A DNA stretch of 64,000 bases from JBCCSZ01 sp039821145. GTDB taxonomy: Bacteria > Bacteroidota > Bacteroidia > Chitinophagales > Saprospiraceae. The notes beneath the pieces were generated by a model. It did not search any database. It saw nothing but the letters and a program-made list of their open reading frames with translations, and was not told the DNA's origin. The stretch covers positions 328,167-392,166 of the forward strand of contig JBCBOS010000004.1 in the NCBI GenBank assembly GCA_039821145.1, in the 5' to 3' direction. Shown one piece after another: positions 16,329 to 25,570 of the stretch. Within the stretch, counting starts at the first letter, position 1; each line of letters begins with the position of its first letter. The translations under genes were made by a program, and so were the position numbers.

Positions 16329-18776
16329 CTATCTCCGGATGACCGCTCCCAGGTCGGACTCGTACTTCTGGATCAACTGCTTCATGATCTTGTCGATCTC
16401 CTTGTCCTTTAGGGTCCGCTCGGGGTTTTCGAAAACGAAGCTGACGGCGTAGGATTTTTTGCCTTCGCCCAACTGTTCTGCGTTTTCGTAAACGTCAAAC
16501 AAGTTAATGTCTTTCAATAGTTTCTTGCCAGTCTTTCGGGCAATCGTTACAATATCCTCAAATTTAATGGAATTTTCAATAACAAGAGCCAAATCCCTTC
16601 TCATGGAGGGATATTTTACCAATGGTTGGAAGTTTAGCTTGTGTTTTTTCCTTGCTTTGAGGATATTATCCCACTGAAAATCAGCATAGTAAACATCCTT
16701 CCGAATCTCCATTTTCTTCAAAATGGCCGGGTGCAGCTTCCCAAAGGTCACCAATGGCTGTGGCCCTCTGTGATAGCGCAAACCAAATGCCCATTGCTCG
16801 TCGTGAACAGCCGTTTGCTGAAATCCACTGATGCCCAAGCGCTGCAGTACATTGTCAGTGAATGCCTTTAGGTGGTGGTAATCGGCCTCTTTGCCAGACT
16901 GCTCGTACCAGCTCTCCGACTGCTGTCGGCCAGTGATGAAAAGACTCAGGTGCTCCTTTTCGGCATACTCCTCTGATTCTTCTGTGGACCGATAGGTTTT
17001 TCCAAATTCGTAGAGTCGGACATCCGGATGTTGGCGATTTTGGTTGCGCACGATGGCCTCCAATCCGCTGAACAGCATGTCGGCCCGCATCACGTCGAGA
17101 TGTACATTGGAGGTGTTATTGATGAATACCAGCTCGGACTCTTCGATGGGAAGGACATCGCGATAGTATCGAGACTCCGTCAGGGAAAGCCCCATCATCT
17201 CGTGAAAGCCATTGGCCGAGAGCAAATCGCTGACCGTATTGACAAGTCGCTGTTTGTCTGGCCCATCTGTCGAGCTAAGGATGTTGCTGATGCGCTCTGG
17301 CATCTCCACTTTGTTGAACCCATAAATCCGCAGTATTTCCTCGATGACATCTACTTCGCGGGTCACATCTGCCTTGTCCGTCGGCACCTTGACACGCAAT
17401 CCGTCGGCCTGCTCCGAGACGATTTCCATGTCCATGGCCGTGAGAATTTCCTTGATTTCCTCCGGAGAAATGTCAACACCGATCAAGCGCTTTACCTGGC
17501 GATGGCGCAAATCGATCTGCCGGGCCTCTACGGGCTGGGGGTAGATGTCGATCACCTCTGAAGAAATGTGCCCACCTGCCAATTCTTTGATGAGCAAAGC
17601 AGCTCGCTTCAGCGCCTGGACCGTCACATTGGGATCGCTGCCCTTTTCGAAACAAGCCGCTGCATCGGTGCGCAACAAGTGGCGGGTGCTGGTCCGGCGC
17701 ACCCAGATGGGATCGAAGTGAGCAGATTCCAGGAAAAGGCGGGTCGTTTGCTCCGTGACACCCGAATCAATGCCGCCGAACACGCCTGCGATGCACATTC
17801 CCTTGCCGTTGCCATCACAAATCATGAGGTCTTCCGAGTGCAATTTGCGCTCCTGCTCGTCCAGCGTCACGAAAGGCGTTCCCTCTTTGAGGGTCTTGAC
17901 AATGACTTTCTGTCCGGCAATTTTGTCGGCATCAAACGCATGGAGGGGCTGGCCGTATTCATGCAAAATGAAGTTGGTGATGTCTACGATGTTGTTGATG
18001 GGGCGAATGCCGATGGACAGCAAGCGGTTCTTCAACCAATCGGGTGAATCCCCCACTTTCACTTGGGTCAGCGACAAACCAGAATACCGAGGGCAGGCCT
18101 CCGTATTTTCCACCACGACCTCTATGGACAGTGCGTCGTCATCTTGAGAGAAAGACGATACCTCCGGCAGGCAAAGGGGTTTGTTGTATTCGTGATTGAC
18201 TTTGAGGAAGGCCGCCAGGTCGCGAGCCACACCGATGTGAGCAGTGGCATCCGAGCGGTTGGGCGTCAGCCCGATTTCATAGACCACATCTGTTTCGATC
18301 TTGAAGTAATCTTTGGCCAGAGTACCAACGGGAACATCCTCCGGCAAGACGATGATGCCGCTGTGATCTGTTCCCAGCCCCAGTTCATCCTCTGCACAAA
18401 TCATCCCCGCGGAGACCTCTCCTCTGATCTTTCCTTTCTTGATTTTAAAAGGCTCTCCTGCCTCTGTATACAGGGTGGTGCCGACAGTAGCGACAACCAC
18501 TTTTTGGCCTTGGGCTACGTTGGGAGCGCCACAAACGATCTGCAGGGCTTCTTCCTGTCCAACATCTACTTTGGTCAGAGAAAGTTTGTCGGCATTGGGG
18601 TGTTTCTGGCATTCTTGGACATAGCCGACGACGATGCCCGCCAGGCCTCCTTTGACACTTTCGATCTCCTCCATTCCCTCTACTTCCAGGCCAATGCTGG
18701 TGAGCATTTCCGAAACCTCATCGTGAGAATGTCTGATGTCCAAATAAGTGCTTAACCAGTTGTGAGAAATCTTCAT
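16329..18776 (-). CDS. pheT: phenylalanine--tRNA ligase beta subunit
   Basis: Large subunit of the alpha2beta2 enzyme that charges tRNA-Phe with phenylalanine. The order is as expected over 815 residues: N-terminal MKISHNWLSTYLDI, an EMAP-like tRNA-binding domain (~40-150, VGYVQECQKHPNADKLSLTKVDVG), the B3/4 editing domain (NNIVDITNFILHEYGQPLHAFD), the B5 domain, a catalytic-like core, and the C-terminal anticodon-binding FDX-ACB domain (VKYPSMRRDLALVIENS). The ATG at 18776 is chosen because it matches the family N-terminus; a longer frame to 18857 has no support. The alpha subunit pheS is not in the window. Confidence 0.96.
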   Translation of the reverse strand: MKISHNWLSTYLDIRHSHDEVSEMLTSIGLEVEGMEEIESVKGGLAGIVVGYVQECQKHPNADKLSLTKVDVGQEEALQIVCGAPNVAQGQKVVVATVGTTLYTEAGEPFKIKKGKIRGEVSAGMICAEDELGLGTDHSGIIVLPEDVPVGTLAKDYFKIETDVVYEIGLTPNRSDATAHIGVARDLAAFLKVNHEYNKPLCLPEVSSFSQDDDALSIEVVVENTEACPRYSGLSLTQVKVGDSPDWLKNRLLSIGIRPINNIVDITNFILHEYGQPLHAFDADKIAGQKVIVKTLKEGTPFVTLDEQERKLHSEDLMICDGNGKGMCIAGVFGGIDSGVTEQTTRLFLESAHFDPIWVRRTSTRHLLRTDAAACFEKGSDPNVTVQALKRAALLIKELAGGHISSEVIDIYPQPVEARQIDLRHRQVKRLIGVDISPEEIKEILTAMDMEIVSEQADGLRVKVPTDKADVTREVDVIEEILRIYGFNKVEMPERISNILSSTDGPDKQRLVNTVSDLLSANGFHEMMGLSLTESRYYRDVLPIEESELVFINNTSNVHLDVMRADMLFSGLEAIVRNQNRQHPDVRLYEFGKTYRSTEESEEYAEKEHLSLFITGRQQSESWYEQSGKEADYHHLKAFTDNVLQRLGISGFQQTAVHDEQWAFGLRYHRGPQPLVTFGKLHPAILKKMEIRKDVYYADFQWDNILKARKKHKLNFQPLVKYPSMRRDLALVIENSIKFEDIVTIARKTGKKLLKDINLFDVYENAEQLGEGKKSYAVSFVFENPERTLKDKEIDKIMKQLIQKYESDLGAVIRR

Positions 18777-18846
18777 TCCGTTGCAATTTGTAAAATAAAT
18801 TAGCCGTTCAACGTATATTTCGGGCTGAGAGTTCTTTATTTTCTTG

Positions 18847-18854
18847 CAAAAATA
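18847..18854 (-). promoter_or_regulatory. candidate -7 promoter element for pheT
   Basis: On the minus strand TATTTTTG matches TAnnTTTG, about 70 bp upstream of the pheT start codon. No TTTG -33 box was found at the expected 19-21 bp, so this is tentative. Confidence 0.3.
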
Positions 18855-18863
18855 CACATCGAC

Positions 18864-20177
18864 ATGAGATGGTTGTTATTTCTACTACTCTTTATTGCAA
18901 TTCTTCCCTTTTCCTGCCACCGAAAAATCCAACGTTCCTTTGCCACACAGGTCCAAGTCTCTGAGGCGCTTCCCACTCCCGTTTCTTACGAAAACAGCAA
19001 ATCTCCCTGCAAGGACAGACTCAATTATGCGCCCGACCTGGATCACCCAGAGCACACCCCCACCAAAGTCATTCGCGTCAATTTTCACATCATGTGCAAA
19101 AACGACAGCACGGGCAACTTCAACCAAGCCGATGGCCGGGGATTCATCCAGGCAGTTCTCAAAGAGGCCAACAAAAAACTCCTCCACAACAAGCCCATGC
19201 ACCTCCCCTTGCACAACAACAACCCGGTGCTCCCCATGCGGTACAAGTACCAGCTCACCTCCGACCCAGAACGAGAGGAGGACGATGGCATCTATTTTCA
19301 CTACGACGACGAGCTGTATTTTATGATTGCGGGGGGCAGGGACCAAAACAATTACACCCGAACCGTTTTCAAAAAGTATGGCATCCAGAAAGGCAGGGTT
19401 CTCAATGTCTTTGTCATGGGACAGCACACCGACAGCCTGAAGTCTGCGACCTACCGGCCCTACGAAAGGGGCATCGCTTTTGGCAATTGGGTCAAGGTAG
19501 CCGCCTGGCACCACATGACGCGCAAGGACAAGTGGAAGGACCACCGCCCGGTCACACGCACCAGCGCCCTCAATGCCATGCGACTGTTGCACCACGAGAT
19601 CGGTCATACCCTCGGACTCCCCCACACTTGGCGAGGCAATGACGGTTGCGACGACACGCCCAACCACGACAATTGCTGGAACAAAACCAAGAACAACAGC
19701 CGCTGTGACTCCCTCTGGAGCAACAACTTCATGGACTACAATGCCCACTGCTCGGCCTGGTCGGCTTGCCAAATCGCCACCATACATCGCAACCTACACA
19801 ATCGGGATCGACTGCGCGCACTCTTGGTCACCAGTTGGTGCAGCCTAAAGGAAGAAAAAACCATTTACATCAATGATACCCTCGATTGGAATGGCGCCAA
19901 AGACCTGGAGGGCCACCTCGTCCTGCAAACCGGCGCCCAACTTACCCTGAGATGTCGCGTATCCATCCCACCAGCAGGCAAAGTGGTCATACACCCGGGA
20001 GCCCGCCTGATCCTCGACGGCGGTACCCTGCACAATGACTGTGGCAAAAAATGGGAAGGCATAGAGATTCTCAAGCAGGGCAAGAGAGAGGGGGAATTGA
20101 TCCTTACGGCCAATGCCACCATAGAGGATGTCACCAATGAAGTGGAGATCATCAAAAGTACACCGGAGGAAAGTTAG
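18864..20177 (+). CDS. M43-like zinc metalloprotease lipoprotein
   Basis: A 437-residue predicted surface or periplasmic protease. The N-terminus MRWLLFLLLFIAILPFSC is a lipoprotein signal (Cys18). The metzincin zinc motif HEIGHTLGLPH spans 244-254, followed by a Met-turn in NNFMDYNAHCSAWS, which fits the pappalysin family (M43). After residue ~325 comes a small beta-rich domain (LEGHLVLQTGAQLTLRCRVSIPPAGKVVIHPGARLILDGG), resembling a beta-helix or right-handed solenoid repeat. It diverges from pheT (87 bp) and converges on the Omp28 gene (8 bp). It lacks a T9SS signal, unlike the second M43 protease of this window. Confidence 0.82.
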   Translation: MRWLLFLLLFIAILPFSCHRKIQRSFATQVQVSEALPTPVSYENSKSPCKDRLNYAPDLDHPEHTPTKVIRVNFHIMCKNDSTGNFNQADGRGFIQAVLKEANKKLLHNKPMHLPLHNNNPVLPMRYKYQLTSDPEREEDDGIYFHYDDELYFMIAGGRDQNNYTRTVFKKYGIQKGRVLNVFVMGQHTDSLKSATYRPYERGIAFGNWVKVAAWHHMTRKDKWKDHRPVTRTSALNAMRLLHHEIGHTLGLPHTWRGNDGCDDTPNHDNCWNKTKNNSRCDSLWSNNFMDYNAHCSAWSACQIATIHRNLHNRDRLRALLVTSWCSLKEEKTIYINDTLDWNGAKDLEGHLVLQTGAQLTLRCRVSIPPAGKVVIHPGARLILDGGTLHNDCGKKWEGIEILKQGKREGELILTANATIEDVTNEVEIIKSTPEES

Positions 20178-20185
20178 GGACTTGC

Positions 20186-21025
20186 CTATTCTGGAATTTT
20201 GGCATTCGTTGCTTGCATGACCAATTTGTCGTCTCCATTGTTGCGGTGAACAAATGCGATCACTTCACAATTGTTGGCATTCCATCCTTCGTCAAACACC
20301 ATGGTAAAGTTCAGGTTGATGGTCGTGCCTTTTTCGATTGGCTGGGTGATGAGTTCACCAGAGAAGTTGGTGGCCATGCCCCGGAATACGTGGCGGTGGG
20401 TATAGTCTTCCTGGATGCCATTGGGGGTGAGTTGGCGGTCCTGGATGCCCGATTCGGAAACCATGACGGTGATGTAGAGATCTTCGTCGAATTCTTCGGT
20501 GGGCGTCAATGAGACGCTTGATCTCAGGGTGCGATTGGTGCCATCAAATTGATTTTCCATGCTCATGTTGAACTGCGACGGCTTGTCCAACTCGGCCTGT
20601 ACCAATCCACTCCACTTGGCAATCTGCTCGATTTGAAGGTCTTCTTCCTGATCGAATTGGTTGCGGTTGAAAACGGCAGATGGGTAGCCAACAGGAGGCT
20701 TGAGGAAGTTGAGGACCTGGGTGCCATCATCGGTGCGAAAATCAAATTTGCTGTCGCTGTAGGGCCGGGCAAAAAATCCAGTGTGCATGCTCACTGCCAC
20801 TACTTTGTCTCCGTGGATGCTGATCAATTCGTCGATCAAGGCGCTGGCCTGTGGACAATTGACACATTTGACACCTGTGAATTCCTCGATGAGGACCCGA
20901 CGATCTTCTGGATTGACCACTTGGTTGCCGTTGTCGCAGCTCAGGCAGGCAATTTCAGGCATGTTTTCGTTGCAGGCCGTCAGAAAGAGGAAGGACAAGA
21001 GGACGAGTGGAAGACAATATTTCAT
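20186..21025 (-). CDS. Omp28-related lipoprotein
   Basis: A 279-residue lipoprotein (lipobox FLTAC, Cys18) of the Omp28 family. A thioredoxin-fold half follows: VLIEEFTGVKCVNCPQA carries a CxxC in the position of a redox motif, then VVAVSMHTGFFA and YPSAVFNR. The second half is a beta-sandwich-like domain. The family is Bacteroidota-specific, and its redox activity is presumed from the CxxC. It is downstream of the DUF6029 gene (123 bp), and a TlpA-like thioredoxin gene is divergent on the other side; these three are commonly found together, which suggests joint work on envelope proteins. Confidence 0.8.
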   Translation of the reverse strand: MKYCLPLVLLSFLFLTACNENMPEIACLSCDNGNQVVNPEDRRVLIEEFTGVKCVNCPQASALIDELISIHGDKVVAVSMHTGFFARPYSDSKFDFRTDDGTQVLNFLKPPVGYPSAVFNRNQFDQEEDLQIEQIAKWSGLVQAELDKPSQFNMSMENQFDGTNRTLRSSVSLTPTEEFDEDLYITVMVSESGIQDRQLTPNGIQEDYTHRHVFRGMATNFSGELITQPIEKGTTINLNFTMVFDEGWNANNCEVIAFVHRNNGDDKLVMQATNAKIPE

Positions 21026-21148
21026 TTTTGATGGCTTTTTATCATGTTGCGAGCAAGGGACTCGAAAAACAGTTTCTCAATTTACAGCCTTATCGGCGCA
21101 ATTGCAGCTTTTTTTGTGCAAGATGGAGGCCTCTTCTCTCTTTTTGGA

Positions 21149-22855
21149 TCAAAATGTTGACTGCAATGTCGCCTTGACACCACTAAAGGCCGGTTCCAAT
21201 CGGCAAATCCCTCCTGCACAAACGATTCCTTCTACCTGCTTGACATAGCTCAACGAAAAGCGATTGGCCTTGTAGGTGTAGAAAACATCGACCCGGGGAT
21301 AGTGAACTTTGAGGAACTCTCCTGCACTGTTGACCGGAGCCGCATCGTTTTTGTTTTCTTCGTTTTTGCTGTCGTTAGGGTCTACATTGTACATATCGGA
21401 AATGGCAAAGGACCAGTGTGGCGCGATGCTGAACTCCGCCTGGGCGAATATCCAGCTGCCGAAGTCCTGGCGGGTGTGCATGTACTGCAATTCGGCTCGC
21501 AGGGATTTCTTGCGGCTGAATTTGTACAAAAACTCCGCGTAGGGCGTGATGGTTCTGATGTTGTCTTTGCCTGGTTTTGTCAAGTACACATCCTGGTTGT
21601 ATTCCTGCATCTGCAAGCCCCCCAACAATTGCCATTTGCGCTTGTATTTATACACCACTTCGGTAAACATCTCCCAATACAGCAAGGTATTGCGTTTCAA
21701 TACCCCCCGATCTTCATTCAGGGTGCCGATGTAGGAACCATTCAGATTGAAGCTCAGCTTGCGGGTGGGACTGTAGCGAATGTCCAGTTGCAGGGCTTGC
21801 TCGCCCAAATCCTGGGTGGCTGGGGTGTAGCGCGCCAGCAAGCGATAGGTATTGATCCTCGACATGGGCGGCAAAAAGTTGAGCAGCCCTTGGTTTCCGA
21901 TTTGGAGGGGGTCGGGACGATAGCTGAAGCCCTCTGTGCGCTTGGCCTCCAGACTGATGCCCAAACCATCTGCCGCATAGCCGATGTTGGTGTAAAAGAC
22001 CGTTCCAATGTTGCTCACCAGCTTCCCAACCGTGAAGGTGGTATCCACTCGGCTGGCCTTGAGGGCGAAGGGATCGAAGTAGGTTTCTTCCGTCTTGAAA
22101 GCCCCCTCGATGTACCAGGAGAAGTTGCCAAAGGTAAGGGTATTGTACACGCTGATTGCATGGGTGTTGTATTTGGGCACGATGCTATCTGCCACCGCAT
22201 AGGTATTGATGGTCCCAACGATGACATTCATGGTGCCATCGTCTAGGGTTCGACTCACAACGCCGAAACCCGGCGCCATGGACCAAGCCTTGTCGCCTTC
22301 TCCCCCATTGAGAAATCCGTCGAAGCTGATGCCTCGAACGACAGAGCCATAGAGGTCAAACTGGCGTTTTTGGCGTCCCGTGAAGGCCTTGATTTGCCAA
22401 TCGGGCAGAATGTCGTAGGTCAGGCGAGCCCCGAAAAGAGCATTGTCGATCAAGAGTGGACGTTGTTCATAGGCGCGGAAGATGATGCCGCTCCCCACTT
22501 GGTCGTATAGGTAGCCCACGGAAATTCCCAGTTTGTTGACCTGCTTTTTGATGTACCAGCGCCCAATTCCCTGGTCGTTGTAAGAGCCCTGGGGATTGAG
22601 GAGGTTGGAATTGTTGAACAGGTCGAACCGCAGGCCCACGTCGAAGCCTTTGTAGGAGTAGTTGAGTTGAAGCCAAGCATCTGCACTGTACAGTTGGCGA
22701 TCGTATTGAGGAGTATTGAAAGCTCCGATGGTGGAATCTGTTTGAAAAAAATTGCCATTCAGCTCCAAGTTGCCAGACAGATAGGCCCCCTCTTGTGCAT
22801 GAGAAACAACAGACAATGACAATAGTAAGACAAACAGAAAAGAAAAGCTTTTCAT
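21149..22855 (-). CDS. DUF6029 predicted outer-membrane beta-barrel protein
   Basis: A 568-residue exported protein with a signal peptide (FLFVLLLSLSVVSHAQ). The sequence alternates short amphipathic strands with aromatic ends from QEGAYLSGNLELNGNFFQ onwards through to the last strand near KANRFSLSYVKQVEG, as in large outer-membrane barrels. The start AYLSGNLELNGNFF and the RWYIKKQVNKLGISVGYLYDQVGSG region match DUF6029 proteins. The molecular role is unknown; linkage to Omp28 and a TlpA-like thioredoxin suggests an envelope redox or surface-protein function. Confidence 0.75.
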   Translation of the reverse strand: MKSFSFLFVLLLSLSVVSHAQEGAYLSGNLELNGNFFQTDSTIGAFNTPQYDRQLYSADAWLQLNYSYKGFDVGLRFDLFNNSNLLNPQGSYNDQGIGRWYIKKQVNKLGISVGYLYDQVGSGIIFRAYEQRPLLIDNALFGARLTYDILPDWQIKAFTGRQKRQFDLYGSVVRGISFDGFLNGGEGDKAWSMAPGFGVVSRTLDDGTMNVIVGTINTYAVADSIVPKYNTHAISVYNTLTFGNFSWYIEGAFKTEETYFDPFALKASRVDTTFTVGKLVSNIGTVFYTNIGYAADGLGISLEAKRTEGFSYRPDPLQIGNQGLLNFLPPMSRINTYRLLARYTPATQDLGEQALQLDIRYSPTRKLSFNLNGSYIGTLNEDRGVLKRNTLLYWEMFTEVVYKYKRKWQLLGGLQMQEYNQDVYLTKPGKDNIRTITPYAEFLYKFSRKKSLRAELQYMHTRQDFGSWIFAQAEFSIAPHWSFAISDMYNVDPNDSKNEENKNDAAPVNSAGEFLKVHYPRVDVFYTYKANRFSLSYVKQVEGIVCAGGICRLEPAFSGVKATLQSTF

Positions 22856-23091
22856 GAATTTTGTAATTTTGATAGGCGCCGCTTTAGCAACACATACTTG
22901 TTTGAATGCGCCAGTTAAATATAAGTTAAACCAAATTATATTTTGTATCTGGACGACGGTTTTTCGCTATATTGTCTGCGAAAATAGCTCGTTTTTATCA
23001 TCCAAAGAAAATACAACCTACCAAAAAGCCATGGGGACGACGAATATCTACTAAGAGATTCGATTCTTTCAAAAACATAAAACCATCATAA

Positions 23092-23589
23092 ATGAAATTT
23101 CTGAAATCTTTCTTGCTGTTGATGTGCATTGCCATAGCCACTGGTCTGAGTGCCCAAAAGACATTGCCCTCTGTAGAGGTGAAAACCCTTAACGGGGAGA
23201 CCATCAACATTCAAGAGTTTGCCAAAAACGGCAAAATTACCGTATTCAGCTTCTGGGCAACTTGGTGTTCGCCCTGCAAAAGAGAGTTGGATGCCATTTC
23301 GGAGATCTACGAAGATTGGCAGGAAGAGTTTGACATGGAGTTGGTCGCCATCACCATCGACGATCCCCGTGCCTTGGCCAAGGTCAAGCCCATGGTCAAG
23401 TCCAAAGGCTGGCAGTACACCATCCTTTCCGACGTCAAAGAAGACCTCAAACGCTCTCTCAACTTCCAAACCATCCCGATGACGTTCCTCATCGACCAAA
23501 AGGGCAACATCGTCTATACCCACAACGGCTATGCCCCTGGTGACGAATACGAATTAGAGGACAAAATCAAGGCCCTGGCTGGCAAATAG
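23092..23589 (+). CDS. TlpA-like thioredoxin
   Basis: A 165-residue exported thioredoxin-fold protein. A signal peptide (residues 1-21, ending GLSAQ) is followed by a TlpA/ResA domain with the active site WATWCSPCKREL (Cys59 and Cys62), the ITIDDPRALAKVK insertion and the cis-Pro loop TIPMTFLID. It likely reduces disulfides of periplasmic proteins. It diverges from the DUF6029/Omp28 pair across 236 bp and ends at a strong terminator, so it is a single-gene transcript. Confidence 0.9.
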   Translation: MKFLKSFLLLMCIAIATGLSAQKTLPSVEVKTLNGETINIQEFAKNGKITVFSFWATWCSPCKRELDAISEIYEDWQEEFDMELVAITIDDPRALAKVKPMVKSKGWQYTILSDVKEDLKRSLNFQTIPMTFLIDQKGNIVYTHNGYAPGDEYELEDKIKALAGK

Positions 23590-23613
23590 TCCTCTGACCA
23601 ACAATACAAATGG

Positions 23614-23662
23614 GGAAATCCCGAATCTTTGACATTGAAAGGTTCGGGATTTCTTTTTTTGG
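23614..23662 (+). terminator. rho-independent terminator
   Basis: AAATCCCGAA (23616-23625) pairs perfectly with TTCGGGATTT (23643-23652), with further pairing inside, and is followed by CTTTTTTTGG. It terminates the TlpA-like gene. Confidence 0.88.
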
Positions 23663-23908
23663 CCTTTTTCCGGCAATTTTTCCCTGCAAAGCCTCTGTTT
23701 TGTGCCATCACCGACAAAATTGATTCCCTCCACTCCACTCTTCCCACATCTCCCGGCTCAGTTGGCATATTATTTGGGAAATTTTACATGCTTCTGTAGG
23801 CTACAGAAGACGACTCATCCACACACAACATCCCGTCGCGCCCCCCCTTGAGACAGGATGGCACACAATTTCACTGAAGAAGAACAAACACTTGATAAAC
23901 GATCAAAC

Positions 23909-24736
23909 ATGCTGAGACTACGATACGCTTTTTTCCATTTGTGTTTCTTATTGGTATTGGCTGTCAGTGGATGTCGCGAGGCACCCGGAGGGACAGTCGT
24001 TGGACAAAGCAAGCAGGAATGCACGCCGGAAGAGGCGGTACTCATCGGAGCCAAGCTCCAAGAAACCATCCGAAACAGCCCATCGGACTTTCCAATACTC
24101 GATGCCTCTGCTTATGCAGCAGAATTGGAGTATCTCAATACACTTCTTTCCACCTTGGCCAACACCGGCCCCGTGCTCAATCGCAGCAATTTCAGCTGGG
24201 ACATTCAAATATTGAACGACGATCACAAGAAAAATCTATTTGCCACGCCCGGTGGCCATTTTTACATCACAACCGGACTGCTCAAGATCATTACCAACGA
24301 GACGGAACTGCTCGGCATCCTGGGACATGAAATCATGTATGCAGATCGCGACCACATCGCTCAAGCATTGATCCGAAAGTTTGGTGGCGACAGATTGGGG
24401 AGCATTTTATTGGGAGAAGATGTGCCGGAAATACAGGAGATGGCGCTGTCCTTACAAGATTTGAGATACAGTGAGTCCACCGTTCTGCAGGCTGACTCTT
24501 TTGCCGTCGAACTGATTTGTCCTTTCTTGTATGATCCGCTTGGCATGCAAAGCTTTTTGGAACGCCTGGCAGACTCTGGCCCAGACGAATTGCAAGTGGC
24601 TTGGTTTGACAATCGCCAAACAGAGAACCTGCAAAATCGCATTGAGCAAATTGGCATTCAAGCCCGTGACTGTGGAGACTTTGGGAAGGAGTTCGAAGAG
24701 CGATACCAGGATTTCCAAGCAAAACTGCCCCAGTAA
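23909..24736 (+). CDS. M48-like lipoprotein lacking zinc ligands (probable pseudopeptidase)
   Basis: A 275-residue lipoprotein (lipobox AVSGC) with the M48 (Oma1/BepA-like) layout: NLFATPGGHFYITTGLLKIITNETELLGILGHEI, where active enzymes have HExxH. Here residues 140-144 read HEIMY, so the second zinc His is Tyr. The downstream ExEAD motif reads VLQAD, losing the third ligand Glu while keeping Asp. Both changes suggest a catalytically dead chaperone- or inhibitor-like protein. A longer frame from 23858 exists, but the ATG at 23909 gives the correct signal peptide. The family call is good; inactivity is inferred. Confidence 0.78.
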   Translation: MLRLRYAFFHLCFLLVLAVSGCREAPGGTVVGQSKQECTPEEAVLIGAKLQETIRNSPSDFPILDASAYAAELEYLNTLLSTLANTGPVLNRSNFSWDIQILNDDHKKNLFATPGGHFYITTGLLKIITNETELLGILGHEIMYADRDHIAQALIRKFGGDRLGSILLGEDVPEIQEMALSLQDLRYSESTVLQADSFAVELICPFLYDPLGMQSFLERLADSGPDELQVAWFDNRQTENLQNRIEQIGIQARDCGDFGKEFEERYQDFQAKLPQ

Positions 24737-24765
24737 ACGCTCTCAAATCATCAAGATCACATCAT

Positions 24766-25545
24766 TCATTCCGCGGCCGTAGCCAACCTTTGCTTGTTTT
24801 GATGGGCAAAGTAGGCAGCTCCGATGATGCCTGCACTGTTGAGCAGAGAGGCGGGGATGACTTTGGTCTTTACCTTGAGCTGCTCTTTGTATTTGGCAAA
24901 TTTCTTACTGGCTCCACCTCCCAAAATGATGAGGTTGGGAGAAAACAGGAAGTTGATGTGCTCTAAGTATTCATTGAAGCGATTGCCCCATGCCTTCCAG
25001 GAGAGATCTTCCCGCTTGCGGGCGCTGTCGGCAGCGTAGTGCTCGGCGATGCTGTCTTGCCCTTTGAGGTACAAATGTCCAAATTCAGTATTGGGCACCA
25101 TATGGCCATTGATGAACAGGGCAGATCCCAAGCCTGATCCGATGGTGATCAAAAGGACAACCCCGTTTTGGTGCTCTTTTCCCACCCCAAAAGTCAACTC
25201 GGCCAATCCAGCCAAGTCCGCATCATTTCTCACAAACACCTCTTGTCCACAAGCCTCAGAAAGGATTTCGGCCGCATTGACACCAATCCAGCCTTTGTCG
25301 ATGTTGGCAGCGGTGTAGGTGACACCATTTTTGACAACAGATGGAAACCCACAGCCGATGACATCCGTCCATTCAAAATGCTCGATGACCTTTGAAAAAA
25401 CCTCGGCCACAGCATCAGGATGAGAAGGCTTTGGCGTTTCCAGCCGAAAGCGTTCTCCGATCATTTCACCCGTTTCAATGTTGACCAGCCCTCCTTTGAT
25501 TCCAGAGCCTCCAACATCTACTCCGAGCATCATATTGTTTTGCAT
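24766..25545 (-). CDS. ppgK: polyphosphate glucokinase (ROK family)
   Basis: Phosphorylates glucose with polyphosphate (and often ATP). The N-terminal phosphate loop LGVDVGGSGIKGG, the NDADLAGLAE substrate region and TIGSGLGSALFINGHMVPNTEFGHL match PPGK-type ROK kinases; the 259-residue length is normal. The conserved ROK zinc-binding Cys cluster is absent, as in other PPGKs. It is the last gene of a seven-gene minus-strand run, 25 bp after the PKD-cyclophilin gene, and converges on the M48-like gene. Confidence 0.88.
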   Translation of the reverse strand: MQNNMMLGVDVGGSGIKGGLVNIETGEMIGERFRLETPKPSHPDAVAEVFSKVIEHFEWTDVIGCGFPSVVKNGVTYTAANIDKGWIGVNAAEILSEACGQEVFVRNDADLAGLAELTFGVGKEHQNGVVLLITIGSGLGSALFINGHMVPNTEFGHLYLKGQDSIAEHYAADSARKREDLSWKAWGNRFNEYLEHINFLFSPNLIILGGGASKKFAKYKEQLKVKTKVIPASLLNSAGIIGAAYFAHQNKQRLATAAE

Positions 25546-25570
25546 GCCTTTCGTTTTGACACAATTGTGG

